This document shows positions 10,201 through 17,759 of a stretch of DNA of 64,000 bases, one piece after another. The stretch is taken from the NCBI GenBank assembly GCA_902168105.1, contig CABHOY010000034.1:1-64000 (forward strand), in the 5' to 3' direction. A program made the translations under genes and the position numbers. The notes beneath the pieces were generated by a model. It saw only the letters and a program-made list of their open reading frames with translations. It made no database searches and was not told where the DNA came from. Numbering within the stretch: the stretch's first letter is position 1; every line of letters begins with the position of its first letter. The stretch is from an uncultured Flavihumibacter sp. (GTDB taxonomy: Bacteria; Bacteroidota; Bacteroidia; Chitinophagales; Chitinophagaceae).

Positions 10201-11667
10201 TTATTTCCCCATTAGTTCCAGCATTTCGCGTAATACCTGTTTATCGTCGAAAGGATGTTTCACTCCCTGGATATCCTGGTATTTTTCGTGGCCTTTGCCG
10301 GCTACCAGGATGATATCTTCCGGGTTTGCCAGGCTGACGGCTGTTTTAATGGCTTCTTTTCTGTCGGTGATAGAAAGTGATTTCTTCTTCTGATGTACTG
10401 GTATACCGGCTTCCATCTGATGAATGATGGCTACCGGATCTTCCGAGCGTGGATTGTCAGAAGTGAGGATCACCTTATCGCTGTGTTCTGTTGCAACTGC
10501 TGCCATAACAGGGCGTTTAGCCGTATCACGGTCGCCGCCGCAGCCTACTACTGTGATGACCTGCTCGTTGCCTTTGCGCAGGTTTTTAATAGTGGCCAGT
10601 ACATTCAGCAGTGCATCCGGTGTATGTGCATAGTCGATAATACCAATGATCTTTTCCTGTGCGGACATGATATAGTCGAATCTGCCTTCGGCGCCTGACA
10701 GGTCACTGAGTGCCTGCAGTACTTCGTCTTTATCCTGTCCCAGTAATATAGCGGCGCCATATACTGCCAGCAGGTTATATGCATTGAATTCACCTATCAG
10801 GCGGAAATGCACTTCTTTTTCATTGACTGTCATGATCAGTCCTGTCAGATTGTTTTCAAGGATCTTGCCCTTGAAATCAGCCACTGTACGCAGACTGTAT
10901 GACTGTTTCTTTGCGCGTGTGTTCTGCAGCATTACATTACCCCGCTTGTCATCCAGATTGGTGAGTGCAAAGGCGGTAGCCGGCAATCCGTCAAAGAAGG
11001 CTTTTTTCACCCTGATGTATTCATCAAAGGTCTTGTGGTAATCCAGGTGATCGTGTGTGATGTTGCTGAATATTCCACCGGTGAATTTCAGTCCGGCGAT
11101 ACGTTGCTGATGTACCGCATGGGAACTGACTTCCATGAACACATATTCACAACCTTCGTCCACCATCTCCGCCAGTAAGGCATTGAGGTGAATGGCGTCG
11201 GGTGTGGTATGTGTGGCCGGAACGACCTTATCGCCGATCTGGTTCTGAACAGTAGACAGCATTCCGCAATGGAAGCGCAGTTTACTGAACAGGCGGAACA
11301 GGAGCGTAGCGATGGTAGTTTTACCATTGGTGCCTGTTACGCCGACCAGTTTCAGTTTATGAGACGGATTATCGTAAAAGTTACCTGCGATGACACCGGC
11401 AGCAGTGGCGCTGCTGTTGACCAGCACATAAGTAACACCGGTTGCCAGGTTTTGCGGCAGTTCTTCACAGATGATCGTTGCGGCGCCCTGTGCAAGGGCT
11501 TTATCTATAAACAGGTGACCATCCGCATGTACGCCTTTAATTGCAATAAAGGCGTCTCCCTGACCAATGGCCCGGGAGTCGATGCTCAGCGAGTTAACAG
11601 CAGTATCAGTACTGCCGTGTACCTCACGGATGCTCACATTGTATAGTATGTCACGCAGCGTCTTCAT
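10201..11667 (-). CDS. murE: UDP-MurNAc-tripeptide synthetase MurE (meso-DAP type)
   Basis: Cytoplasmic ligase adding the third residue to UDP-MurNAc-L-Ala-D-Glu. The ATP loop GVTGTNGKTT lies near residue 110. The specificity motif DNPR (in TSDNPRSEDP) near residue 406 predicts meso-diaminopimelate as substrate rather than L-lysine, the expected chemistry for a Gram-negative wall. Length 488 aa is normal. The start lies 4 bp from the ftsI stop. No murF is visible in this cluster, so the next ligase must be encoded elsewhere. Confidence 0.97.
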   Translation of the reverse strand: MKTLRDILYNVSIREVHGSTDTAVNSLSIDSRAIGQGDAFIAIKGVHADGHLFIDKALAQGAATIICEELPQNLATGVTYVLVNSSATAAGVIAGNFYDNPSHKLKLVGVTGTNGKTTIATLLFRLFSKLRFHCGMLSTVQNQIGDKVVPATHTTPDAIHLNALLAEMVDEGCEYVFMEVSSHAVHQQRIAGLKFTGGIFSNITHDHLDYHKTFDEYIRVKKAFFDGLPATAFALTNLDDKRGNVMLQNTRAKKQSYSLRTVADFKGKILENNLTGLIMTVNEKEVHFRLIGEFNAYNLLAVYGAAILLGQDKDEVLQALSDLSGAEGRFDYIMSAQEKIIGIIDYAHTPDALLNVLATIKNLRKGNEQVITVVGCGGDRDTAKRPVMAAVATEHSDKVILTSDNPRSEDPVAIIHQMEAGIPVHQKKKSLSITDRKEAIKTAVSLANPEDIILVAGKGHEKYQDIQGVKHPFDDKQVLREMLELMGK

Positions 11668-11671
11668 TCTC

Positions 11672-13777
11672 TTAGCTCAGTTCTATTACTATTGTCTGAT
11701 TTCTTTCTAATTGGGAGCCCCCTGGTATTGACTGGTTTGTCACTTTACCTGCTCCTTTGATAACCACACGCAATCCCGCATTCTCCAACAGGTACAGTGC
11801 ATCTTTTAATCCCATCCCTGTTACATTGGGCACTCCACCTTTCACTTGCTGTACTGGTGCAAAGGTGATCTTCTTGTCATCCACTTTTGCGCTTACCCAG
11901 CTGCTGTTGTTGACATTCCCCTGCATTGGCAGGTTCAGTTTGTTCAGTATCGTTTTCCATTCGCGTCCCTGTCCGTTTTTAAACGCCAGCAATGTGTCTA
12001 TTGCCAGGGTAGCGCGCATGGGCTTTTGTTTCTCAAGCGCGATCGCGTACAGCTTGTCTGCCACTTCGCGGAACACAGGTCCTGCTACTGCACCTCCGTA
12101 GAACTTCACCGCATTCGGTTGGTTCTTGATCACCACCACGCAGGTGAATTGCGGATCGTTGGCCGGGAAGTACCCTGCAAATGAAGACTGATAGATCTTC
12201 TCTACATAACCCTTATTGCCGTTTGCTACCAGGGCGGTACCGGTCTTACCGGCAAACTTGTAATATGGCGACCAGAGCGATCTGGCGGTACCGTTAGTTA
12301 CTACACCTTCCAGCATGAGTTTCACCTGCCTCAGGGTGTTTTGCGAACAGATACTGTCCAGTACTACTTCCGGATCAAAATATTTCACCGGCTGACCATA
12401 TTCCATGATGGAGTTTACCAGGTAAGGCTTCATCATGGTGCCGTTATTGGCCACTGCGTTATACAACATGGCGGTCTGTAACGGACTTATTAACACTTCA
12501 TATCCAAAGGCCATCCAGGGTAGGGTGGTGGAACTCCATGTCCTTGATTTTGTATTCTTGATCACCGGTTTACCTTCCCCTACGAGGTCGATGCCGGTGG
12601 ATTTATCCAGTTTGAGCTTACGCAGATGTGCCACAAAGTCGTTGGGCCTTTTCGCGTAACACTGCATGGCCAGTTTTGCCATCCCCACGTTGGAGCTCAG
12701 TTCGAAAGCATGTTTAATGCTTACGTTTGTTTGTCCCGGATGAGGCTCGGAGTCGAACACTGTTCTCCTTCCAATCTGCCAGCGGCCTTCGTTCAGGTTC
12801 ACCTGGTTGTTCATGGAAACGTACTGGTCATCCAGTGCGGCGATCACGGTAGCCAGTTTAAAGGTGGAACCTGGTTCGCCCACCTGTAAGGCATAGTTCA
12901 TGTCCTCCCAGTAGCTGCCATCGGGCTGGCGGCCTAAGTTGGCAATAGCTTTTATCTTACCGGTCTTCACTTCCATCAGTATGCAGGTGCCGTGTTGAGC
13001 TTCATTGCTCACCATCATGTTCATGAGCGCTGTTTCTACGATGTCCTGCATGTTGACGTCGATGGTGGTAACGATATCGCGTCCGTTTTCAGGTTCGATA
13101 TCGTATCCTTCTACGGGAACAAATGTTCCACCGGCGATACGGCGCATCAGTCTTTTACCGGTAACGCCTTTTAAATATCTATCGTAGGTCCTTTCGAGAC
13201 CTACGTTCTGAGCATTTTCCCTTGACAATCCTATTGTACGGTTAGCCAATAGTTTGAAGGGGTTGATGCGTTTGTTCTTTGTTTCTGCTATCAGGCCGCC
13301 TTTGTTCTTTCCGAGTCTGAACATAGGAAAGTCGCGGACCGCCTGGTACTGGACAAACAGTACATCTTTTTTTAAGAGGAAGTACCTGTCCTTGTTTTTG
13401 TATGCTTCCAGCAGGATACGTTTGTATTCAGCAGGCGTATGATCGCCGAAAAGACCAGAAAGACGGATAGACAATGAGTCAACATTGTCTTTGAAGATCT
13501 TTCCTTTGTTTTCCTTCAGGCCATCAGCCGCAAAATCCACTCTTAGGTTGAAGTAAGGAATGGAAGTGGAAAGCATTCTGCCTTCTTCAGAGTAAATAGT
13601 GCCCCGGTCAGCGTCCAGGGATACGTAGCGGGTATGCAGGCTGTCGGCCATGCTGCGCCAGTAGTTGCCCTCTATGTTCTGCACCATGAACACTTTTACA
13701 AGGATTGCCACACCAAACAGTCCCATGCCGATAAAGCACAGATACACACGCCACAATATGTCTTTCTTTACTTCCAC
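11672..13777 (-). CDS. ftsI: Division-specific transpeptidase FtsI/PBP3 with C-terminal PASTA domain
   Basis: Class B penicillin-binding protein that cross-links septal peptidoglycan as partner of FtsW. A short cytoplasmic tail and one membrane helix (about residues 12-33) are followed by a PBP dimerisation domain and the transpeptidase domain. Catalytic motifs are STFK (serine nucleophile, about residue 303), SSN (about residue 360) and KTGTA (about residue 510). The last 60 residues form one PASTA domain (VPNVTGMGLKDALYLLENAG), common in Bacteroidota and Firmicutes but absent from E. coli FtsI. It follows the ftsL-like gene by 20 bp. Confidence 0.96.
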   Translation of the reverse strand: MEVKKDILWRVYLCFIGMGLFGVAILVKVFMVQNIEGNYWRSMADSLHTRYVSLDADRGTIYSEEGRMLSTSIPYFNLRVDFAADGLKENKGKIFKDNVDSLSIRLSGLFGDHTPAEYKRILLEAYKNKDRYFLLKKDVLFVQYQAVRDFPMFRLGKNKGGLIAETKNKRINPFKLLANRTIGLSRENAQNVGLERTYDRYLKGVTGKRLMRRIAGGTFVPVEGYDIEPENGRDIVTTIDVNMQDIVETALMNMMVSNEAQHGTCILMEVKTGKIKAIANLGRQPDGSYWEDMNYALQVGEPGSTFKLATVIAALDDQYVSMNNQVNLNEGRWQIGRRTVFDSEPHPGQTNVSIKHAFELSSNVGMAKLAMQCYAKRPNDFVAHLRKLKLDKSTGIDLVGEGKPVIKNTKSRTWSSTTLPWMAFGYEVLISPLQTAMLYNAVANNGTMMKPYLVNSIMEYGQPVKYFDPEVVLDSICSQNTLRQVKLMLEGVVTNGTARSLWSPYYKFAGKTGTALVANGNKGYVEKIYQSSFAGYFPANDPQFTCVVVIKNQPNAVKFYGGAVAGPVFREVADKLYAIALEKQKPMRATLAIDTLLAFKNGQGREWKTILNKLNLPMQGNVNNSSWVSAKVDDKKITFAPVQQVKGGVPNVTGMGLKDALYLLENAGLRVVIKGAGKVTNQSIPGGSQLERNQTIVIELS

Positions 13778-13797
13778 TGTTTGTTATGTATAAAAGG

Positions 13798-14172
13798 TTA
13801 TTCCTTTTTCTCAAGTTCAATTTTCTGTGGCGGAGAGCTAAGCGGTTTTAGTCCCAGGGGATCTACTGCTTTGCCTACTTCGCTCATTTTACTTCGGAAC
13901 ATCAATTCGCTTTTTACGTTGAGGTACTCCCATTTGAGTTCCTTGATCTCCCTGCCAAGTTTGTTGATGCGCCGGATCTTTTTTTCTGCCAGGTGACTGT
14001 TGGCGATATATATCAGCGCGAGCACGGACAGGAACAGTATGAAGGGCATGTTCTGCGTAATGGCCCTGTAGTTGATACGGAGCCGCCATTCCTTCTTGTG
14101 TTCGTGCTGTTCCGGTTGTTCTTCCGGGGTTTCGTCAAGCGCTGATATGTATGCTTCTTCTTCCTGCAACAC
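13798..14172 (-). CDS. ftsL: FtsL-like division protein
   Basis: Small bitopic protein occupying the FtsL slot between rsmH and ftsI. The 124-aa product has an acidic, Glu/Gln-rich cytoplasmic tail of about 40 residues, one membrane helix (MPFILFLSVLALIYIANS), and a periplasmic helical segment with a heptad-like pattern (IRRINKLGREIKELKWEY), as expected for the FtsL/FtsB coiled coil. The start is GTG at 14172: an in-frame TAA lies three codons upstream and the next Met is at the membrane helix. Sequence conservation in this family is low, so the name rests on topology and position. The function, bridging FtsQ and FtsW/FtsI, is inferred. Confidence 0.85.
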   Translation of the reverse strand: MLQEEEAYISALDETPEEQPEQHEHKKEWRLRINYRAITQNMPFILFLSVLALIYIANSHLAEKKIRRINKLGREIKELKWEYLNVKSELMFRSKMSEVGKAVDPLGLKPLSSPPQKIELEKKE

Positions 14173-14249
14173 TTTTGTTATTTATGCTACTAAGCCAATG
14201 TTACCTGTTGTCAAACAAGCACATTGGCATAGCGGATTCATAATCAATC

Positions 14250-15158
14250 TTATAATTTTTCGGCTATCCGGAGTTTTGCACTTCGGGACCTTGTATTGCG
14301 CTTCAGCTCTTCGGGGCTGGCAGTTACTGGCTTTTTCGTTACTAGTTTGAAGAGTTTCGGAGGTGTTTCGAAGGAGAAAGTATCTTCCTGTGCTTCAAAT
14401 TGTCCCGTCTTCATAAAGTTTTTCACCAGTCTGTCTTCCAGTGAGTGGAAAGTGATAATGGCGAGTTTACCGCCGGGTTTCAGCACTTCCGCTGACTGTG
14501 TCAGAATGTCTTTCAGGGCGCCAAGTTCATCGTTCACAGCAATTCGCAGTGCCTGGAACACTTGTGCCAGGTATTTCTGTGGATTGCCTTTTACTATCGG
14601 CTGAATTACAGATTTGAATTCACTGATGGTACGCATTGGTCTTGCCTTGCGTTCCGTTACAATGATCTTTGCAAGTGTTCTGGCGTTTGTTACTTCGCCA
14701 TATTCCTGGAAGATCAGTTGCAGTTGTTTTTCGGTAGATGATTGTAAGAGTGCAGCGGCTGTTTGCGTCGTACGCTTATCCATCCGCATGTCCAGATCAC
14801 CGTCAAAGCGGGTGCTGAATCCTCTTTCTGCTGTATCGAACTGCCAGGAAGAAACTCCCAGGTCAGCCAGAATTCCATCTACCGGGACTGATTTGTATAA
14901 TTTCAGGAATCGCTGCATATGCCGGAAGTTCTGTTGAACGAAGGTGACCCTGGGGTCATCTATCCGGTTGTTGTATGCATCTTCGTCCTGGTCAAATACG
15001 ACCAGTCTGCCGTTTTCATTTAGCTGTTCCAGGATAGCCCTGGAATGACCCCCTCCACCAAAAGTGGCATCTACATATACACCGTCGGGGCGTATCTGCA
15101 GGTTTGTGATCACTTCCTGCAGTAACACGGGCAGATGATATGCTGAACCTTCTTCCAT
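14250..15158 (-). CDS. rsmH: 16S rRNA (cytosine-1402-N4)-methyltransferase RsmH
   Basis: S-adenosylmethionine-dependent methyltransferase of the MraW/RsmH family, modifying C1402 in the 16S decoding centre. The 302-aa protein has the SAM-binding motif DATFGGGGHSRAIL near residue 30, the LADLGVSSWQFD segment and the FHSLEDRLVKNF motif in the C-terminal part, all diagnostic. Second gene of the dcw operon, 6 bp after mraZ. Downstream, before the ftsL-like gene, is a 77-bp spacer with an 8-bp inverted repeat (14194-14201 and 14221-14228). Confidence 0.97.
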   Translation of the reverse strand: MEEGSAYHLPVLLQEVITNLQIRPDGVYVDATFGGGGHSRAILEQLNENGRLVVFDQDEDAYNNRIDDPRVTFVQQNFRHMQRFLKLYKSVPVDGILADLGVSSWQFDTAERGFSTRFDGDLDMRMDKRTTQTAAALLQSSTEKQLQLIFQEYGEVTNARTLAKIIVTERKARPMRTISEFKSVIQPIVKGNPQKYLAQVFQALRIAVNDELGALKDILTQSAEVLKPGGKLAIITFHSLEDRLVKNFMKTGQFEAQEDTFSFETPPKLFKLVTKKPVTASPEELKRNTRSRSAKLRIAEKL

Positions 15159-15164
15159 ACTCGG

Positions 15165-15632
15165 TTAAATCGAAATATTATTATCTCCGCCTCCCATTAC
15201 TTGTTGGGCCAGGTCACTAAATGATCCTGGTGAGAAATTTTCAAAGAACTCCTGGTATTTACCTTTATCCCAGATCTCTATTTTGTTAGTCGCCGCCGCC
15301 AGTACAATGTCTTTTTCCAGCGAGGCATATGACATCAGGTTTTTTGGTACTAATAACCTTCCTGCACTGTCCAGTTCACATATTGTAGCTCCGTTCAGAA
15401 AATAGCGCCGGAATTCCCTAACTTTCGGATCGAAGTCGTTCAACTTACTGATACGCTCGAAAATTGGCTGCCATTCATTCATGGGATACAAAGACAAACA
15501 TTTTTCAAACCCCCGGTTCAGCACAAACTGCTCCCCTGCGCTTTCTGCCAGCTGCTTTTTAAAGCCAGCGGGTAGTAGAAAGCGCCCTTTTGCATCCAGC
15601 GTAGCCTCATATTCACCGAGAAAGCCTGTCAT
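15165..15632 (-). CDS. mraZ: Transcriptional regulator MraZ
   Basis: DNA-binding regulator of the dcw operon, built from two SpoVT/AbrB-like half-domains. The N-terminus MTGFLGEYEATLDAKGRF is the typical MraZ opening, and a second DSAGRLLVPKNL repeat follows near residue 90. I use the ATG at 15632 (155 aa). A GTG 39 bp upstream (15671) would extend the frame, but it lies inside the repeated GTGTT operator ladder and adds residues not typical of the family. First gene of the dcw operon and probably autoregulatory. Confidence 0.95.
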   Translation of the reverse strand: MTGFLGEYEATLDAKGRFLLPAGFKKQLAESAGEQFVLNRGFEKCLSLYPMNEWQPIFERISKLNDFDPKVREFRRYFLNGATICELDSAGRLLVPKNLMSYASLEKDIVLAAATNKIEIWDKGKYQEFFENFSPGSFSDLAQQVMGGGDNNISI

Positions 15633-15656
15633 ACTTGGGGGCGAAAGTCCTTGAAA

Positions 15657-15701
15657 AACATTTTCTAACACAAAATAACACTTTTTCCCACTCTCTAACG
15701 A
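15657..15701 (-). promoter_or_regulatory. Candidate MraZ operator ladder (10-bp period)
   Basis: On the minus strand just upstream of mraZ, pentamers recur every 10 bp: GTGGG (15691-15687), GTGTT (15681-15677) and GTGTT (15671-15667). Weaker flanking copies are TCGTT (15701-15697) and ATGTT (15661-15657). MraZ of other bacteria binds short direct repeats of this type (TGGGN in E. coli, AAAGTG[T/G] in Mollicutes) with a 10-bp period. The position 25-70 bp before the ATG is right for autoregulation. Binding itself is inferred. Confidence 0.6.
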
Positions 15702-15719
15702 AAAAATGAAATATAAATT

Positions 15720-15798
15720 TTTTCCACAGCAGTTTTTTGCCTATAATATTAGGTTGTGTGGGTTTTGTTGTGAAATCGATGTGGATTACTGTGGATAT
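15720..15798. promoter_or_regulatory. Three DnaA-box-like sites upstream of mraZ
   Basis: Three 9-mers each differ by one base from the DnaA box TTATCCACA or its complement: TTTTCCACA (15720-15728), TGTGGATTA (15780-15788) and TGTGGATAT (15790-15798). The last two are spaced 10 bp apart in the same orientation. They could mark DnaA control of the dcw operon. TGTGGA-like words are common in AT-rich DNA, so this is a weak assignment. Confidence 0.25.
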
Positions 15799-16368
15799 CG
15801 TGTTAATAAGGTGTTTATAAGTGTGCGTCATCTGTTTGTAACCTGGTAAAGATGTAGTTGCCCTGTATTTCTCCTTCCACTTAGAATTGCCATCAGTGCC
15901 CGCTTTGAATGCTATTTAGCCCTTCAGGCCCCAAACCTTTCTGTTCTTCTCCGCCCTAACCTGACTAACGCGGGAAGACCCGCTATCTTACATAAACCCG
16001 TGTCTTCCAATCATATTTAACTCAGCATAAATGGCCTTTGGTATGGATTGAAACAGGTTCCGTCCTATAACCTACAGGCATGCTACGCCGTTGTTACGCC
16101 GTTGTTTCTATATCGTTCGCTATAGAAACAACGGCGTAACAACGGAAAAGAGTGGTGTTAGATATAGCGTTACATTGAATTCATATGCCGGTGATCAGCA
16201 AAAGCGGTTTTCGTGGTAAAAAGTGGGGGATTTTGATCCAGGTGGTAAAATGTGGAGGGAATAAGCGACATGATGTCTTTCTTCCGGACCCGGCTTTTAC
16301 AAAATTTTAACAGTTTCGATTGCCGCCCAATCTTACATTTACATTTAATTCTTAACTTTGCCCTCTTT
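15799..16368. other. Non-coding gap between divergent mraZ and bamD
   Basis: About 570 bases with no credible gene. It holds a perfect 25-bp inverted repeat (listed separately) and a GC-rich GCGGGAAGACC segment near 15970 that resembles one in the 22.1-22.8 kb gap. A TAACTTTG box at 16353-16360 matches the -7 element of Bacteroidota promoters but has no matching -33 box and sits only 8 bp before the bamD ATG. The rest shows nothing I can name. Confidence 0.5.
16088..16145. repeat. Perfect 25-bp inverted repeat with 8-nt loop
   Basis: Bases 16088-16112 are the exact reverse complement of 16121-16145, with the 8-nt spacer TCGTTCGC between. The left arm and its flank contain two tandem copies of TACGCCGTTGT (16084-16094 and 16095-16105). 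Neither flanking gene runs into it, so it is not a terminator for either. No T-run follows on either strand. It may be a REP-like or cruciform element. Confidence 0.85.
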
Positions 16369-17313
16369 ATGCGGAAATTAGTTTTATACATCAGTCTCTT
16401 TGTGGCAGCAACAGCTTTGGTATCTTGTAATGCCGAGCTACGCAGAATTGAAAAAAGCAAAGACTACGAAGCCAAGCTGGCATATGCTGACAAGTTATAT
16501 GGCAAAAAGAAGTATACCGCAGCCCAGGGGTTGTACGAGTCACTGTTCCAGGTATATAAAGGAACGGACAAGTATGAGCCTATCTATTATAACTACTGCT
16601 ACTGCGCCTATAAGATGAAAGACTATGTACAGGCCGGGTTCTATTTCAAGAACTACCTGGACAATTTCCCGAACAGCCCGAGAGCGACCGAAATGGACTA
16701 TATGCAGGCTTACTGCTATTATAAACAGTCCCCTAAGGTACAGCTGGACCAGACCAATACCCAAAAGGCTATTGCTGCCCTGCAGACTTTCATTAACAAT
16801 TACCCTACTTCCGATAAAGTGTCTGAAGCAAACCTCGTGATCGAACTGTGCCGCAGGAAGCTGGAAAAGAAAGAATACAACAACTCAGAGTTATACTATA
16901 ACTTAGGATATTACAAGGCAGCCGCCATCTCTTTTAAGAGCCTGCAGCGTAACTACCCTGATTCCGATAAGAGTGATGAGTATAAGTACATGGCTATCAA
17001 GGCTTATTATCAATATGCCAAGAACAGCATCTGGGAAAAGCAGAAGGAACGTTACGACGACGTACTGTCCGAATACCTGGATTTTGCCGATCATTACCCT
17101 TCCAGTAAGTTAAAGGGAGATGCCGAAAAATATTATACCTTAGCGCAAGGCAATATCAAAACGCTTGAAAGTTATACAACTACAAAACCAGAGCGTTTGA
17201 AGAAAGATGCTAAGAAAGCCGAAAAAGCGGCCGACAAAGCTGAAAAAGCGGACAGATCAGAGAAGAAATCAAAGAAATCTGAAAAAGCCGTAACAGAAAC
17301 TAAAAACAATTAA
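16369..17313 (+). CDS. bamD: Outer membrane assembly lipoprotein BamD (YfiO)
   Basis: TPR lipoprotein of the BAM complex that inserts beta-barrel proteins into the outer membrane. The ATG at 16369 (314 aa) gives a classic lipoprotein signal (MRKLVLYISL..., lipobox ALVSC, Cys about residue 20); an upstream in-frame start would bury the signal peptide. Tetratricopeptide-type repeats follow, including YYNYCYCAYKMKDYVQAGFY and the NFPNSPRA and NYPTSD turns. The last 40 residues are a Lys/Ala/Glu-rich tail (KKDAKKAEKAADKAEKADR), unusual for BamD. It heads the block bamD-rpoZ-coaBC-DUF4835-DUF4296, a conserved Bacteroidota arrangement. Confidence 0.92.
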   Translation: MRKLVLYISLFVAATALVSCNAELRRIEKSKDYEAKLAYADKLYGKKKYTAAQGLYESLFQVYKGTDKYEPIYYNYCYCAYKMKDYVQAGFYFKNYLDNFPNSPRATEMDYMQAYCYYKQSPKVQLDQTNTQKAIAALQTFINNYPTSDKVSEANLVIELCRRKLEKKEYNNSELYYNLGYYKAAAISFKSLQRNYPDSDKSDEYKYMAIKAYYQYAKNSIWEKQKERYDDVLSEYLDFADHYPSSKLKGDAEKYYTLAQGNIKTLESYTTTKPERLKKDAKKAEKAADKAEKADRSEKKSKKSEKAVTETKNN

Positions 17314-17336
17314 TAAACACAATAATTCCCTGGAGA

Positions 17337-17678
17337 ATGAGCAAAATAAAAAGAGGTCTCACCAGTAGCATCAATCCGATGGTAGAAACCAAAAGTACTA
17401 CCGAGATTAAGAGCAAAACTGGTAACCTGTATGAGTCTATTGCAGTGATCGCGAAACGCGCCAACCAGATCAACATATCTGTGAAGGAAGAACTGCACTC
17501 CAAGCTGGAAGAATTTGCCAGCCACACAGACAACCTGGAGGAAGTGCACGAGAACAAAGAGCAGATTGAGATCTCCCGTTTCTATGAGAGGATGGCTAAT
17601 CCGGCTATCCAGGCTACACAGGAATTCCTGGAAGATAAGATCTACTTCCGCAGGAACGACGATGACTTGTATAGTTAA
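17337..17678 (+). CDS. rpoZ: DNA-directed RNA polymerase subunit omega (RpoZ, Bacteroidota type)
   Basis: Small polymerase-assembly subunit. The 113-aa protein has the family core GNLYESIAVIAKRANQI and the KEELHSKLEEFA helix, then a Bacteroidota-type C-terminal extension with NPAIQATQEFLEDKIYFR. It starts 23 bp after bamD and is followed by a strong intrinsic terminator, so bamD and rpoZ probably form one short transcript, with read-through or a new promoter serving coaBC. Confidence 0.88.
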   Translation: MSKIKRGLTSSINPMVETKSTTEIKSKTGNLYESIAVIAKRANQINISVKEELHSKLEEFASHTDNLEEVHENKEQIEISRFYERMANPAIQATQEFLEDKIYFRRNDDDLYS

Positions 17679-17708
17679 GTAGTTTGACTGAAAAATATCT
17701 AACTTCAT

Positions 17709-17740
17709 GGCGGCAGAAACATATTTCTGCCGCCTTTTTT
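17709..17740 (+). terminator. Intrinsic terminator after rpoZ
   Basis: A perfect 11-bp stem (17709-17719 with 17724-17734, GC-rich outer part GGCGGC/GCCGCC) encloses a 4-nt loop and is followed by six T residues. It is a textbook intrinsic terminator. It also overlaps a TTG at 17739, an alternative coaBC start, and so argues against that start. Confidence 0.9.
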
Positions 17741-17759
17741 GCTTAATAGCCTATTGGTC

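Noticed and set aside
15633..15671. Longer mraZ from GTG 15671
   Set aside because: The start lies inside the operator ladder and the added residues are not part of the MraZ family.
16170..16460. 96-aa minus-strand frame overlapping the bamD start
   Set aside because: Covers the bamD signal sequence antisense and has no recognisable protein features.
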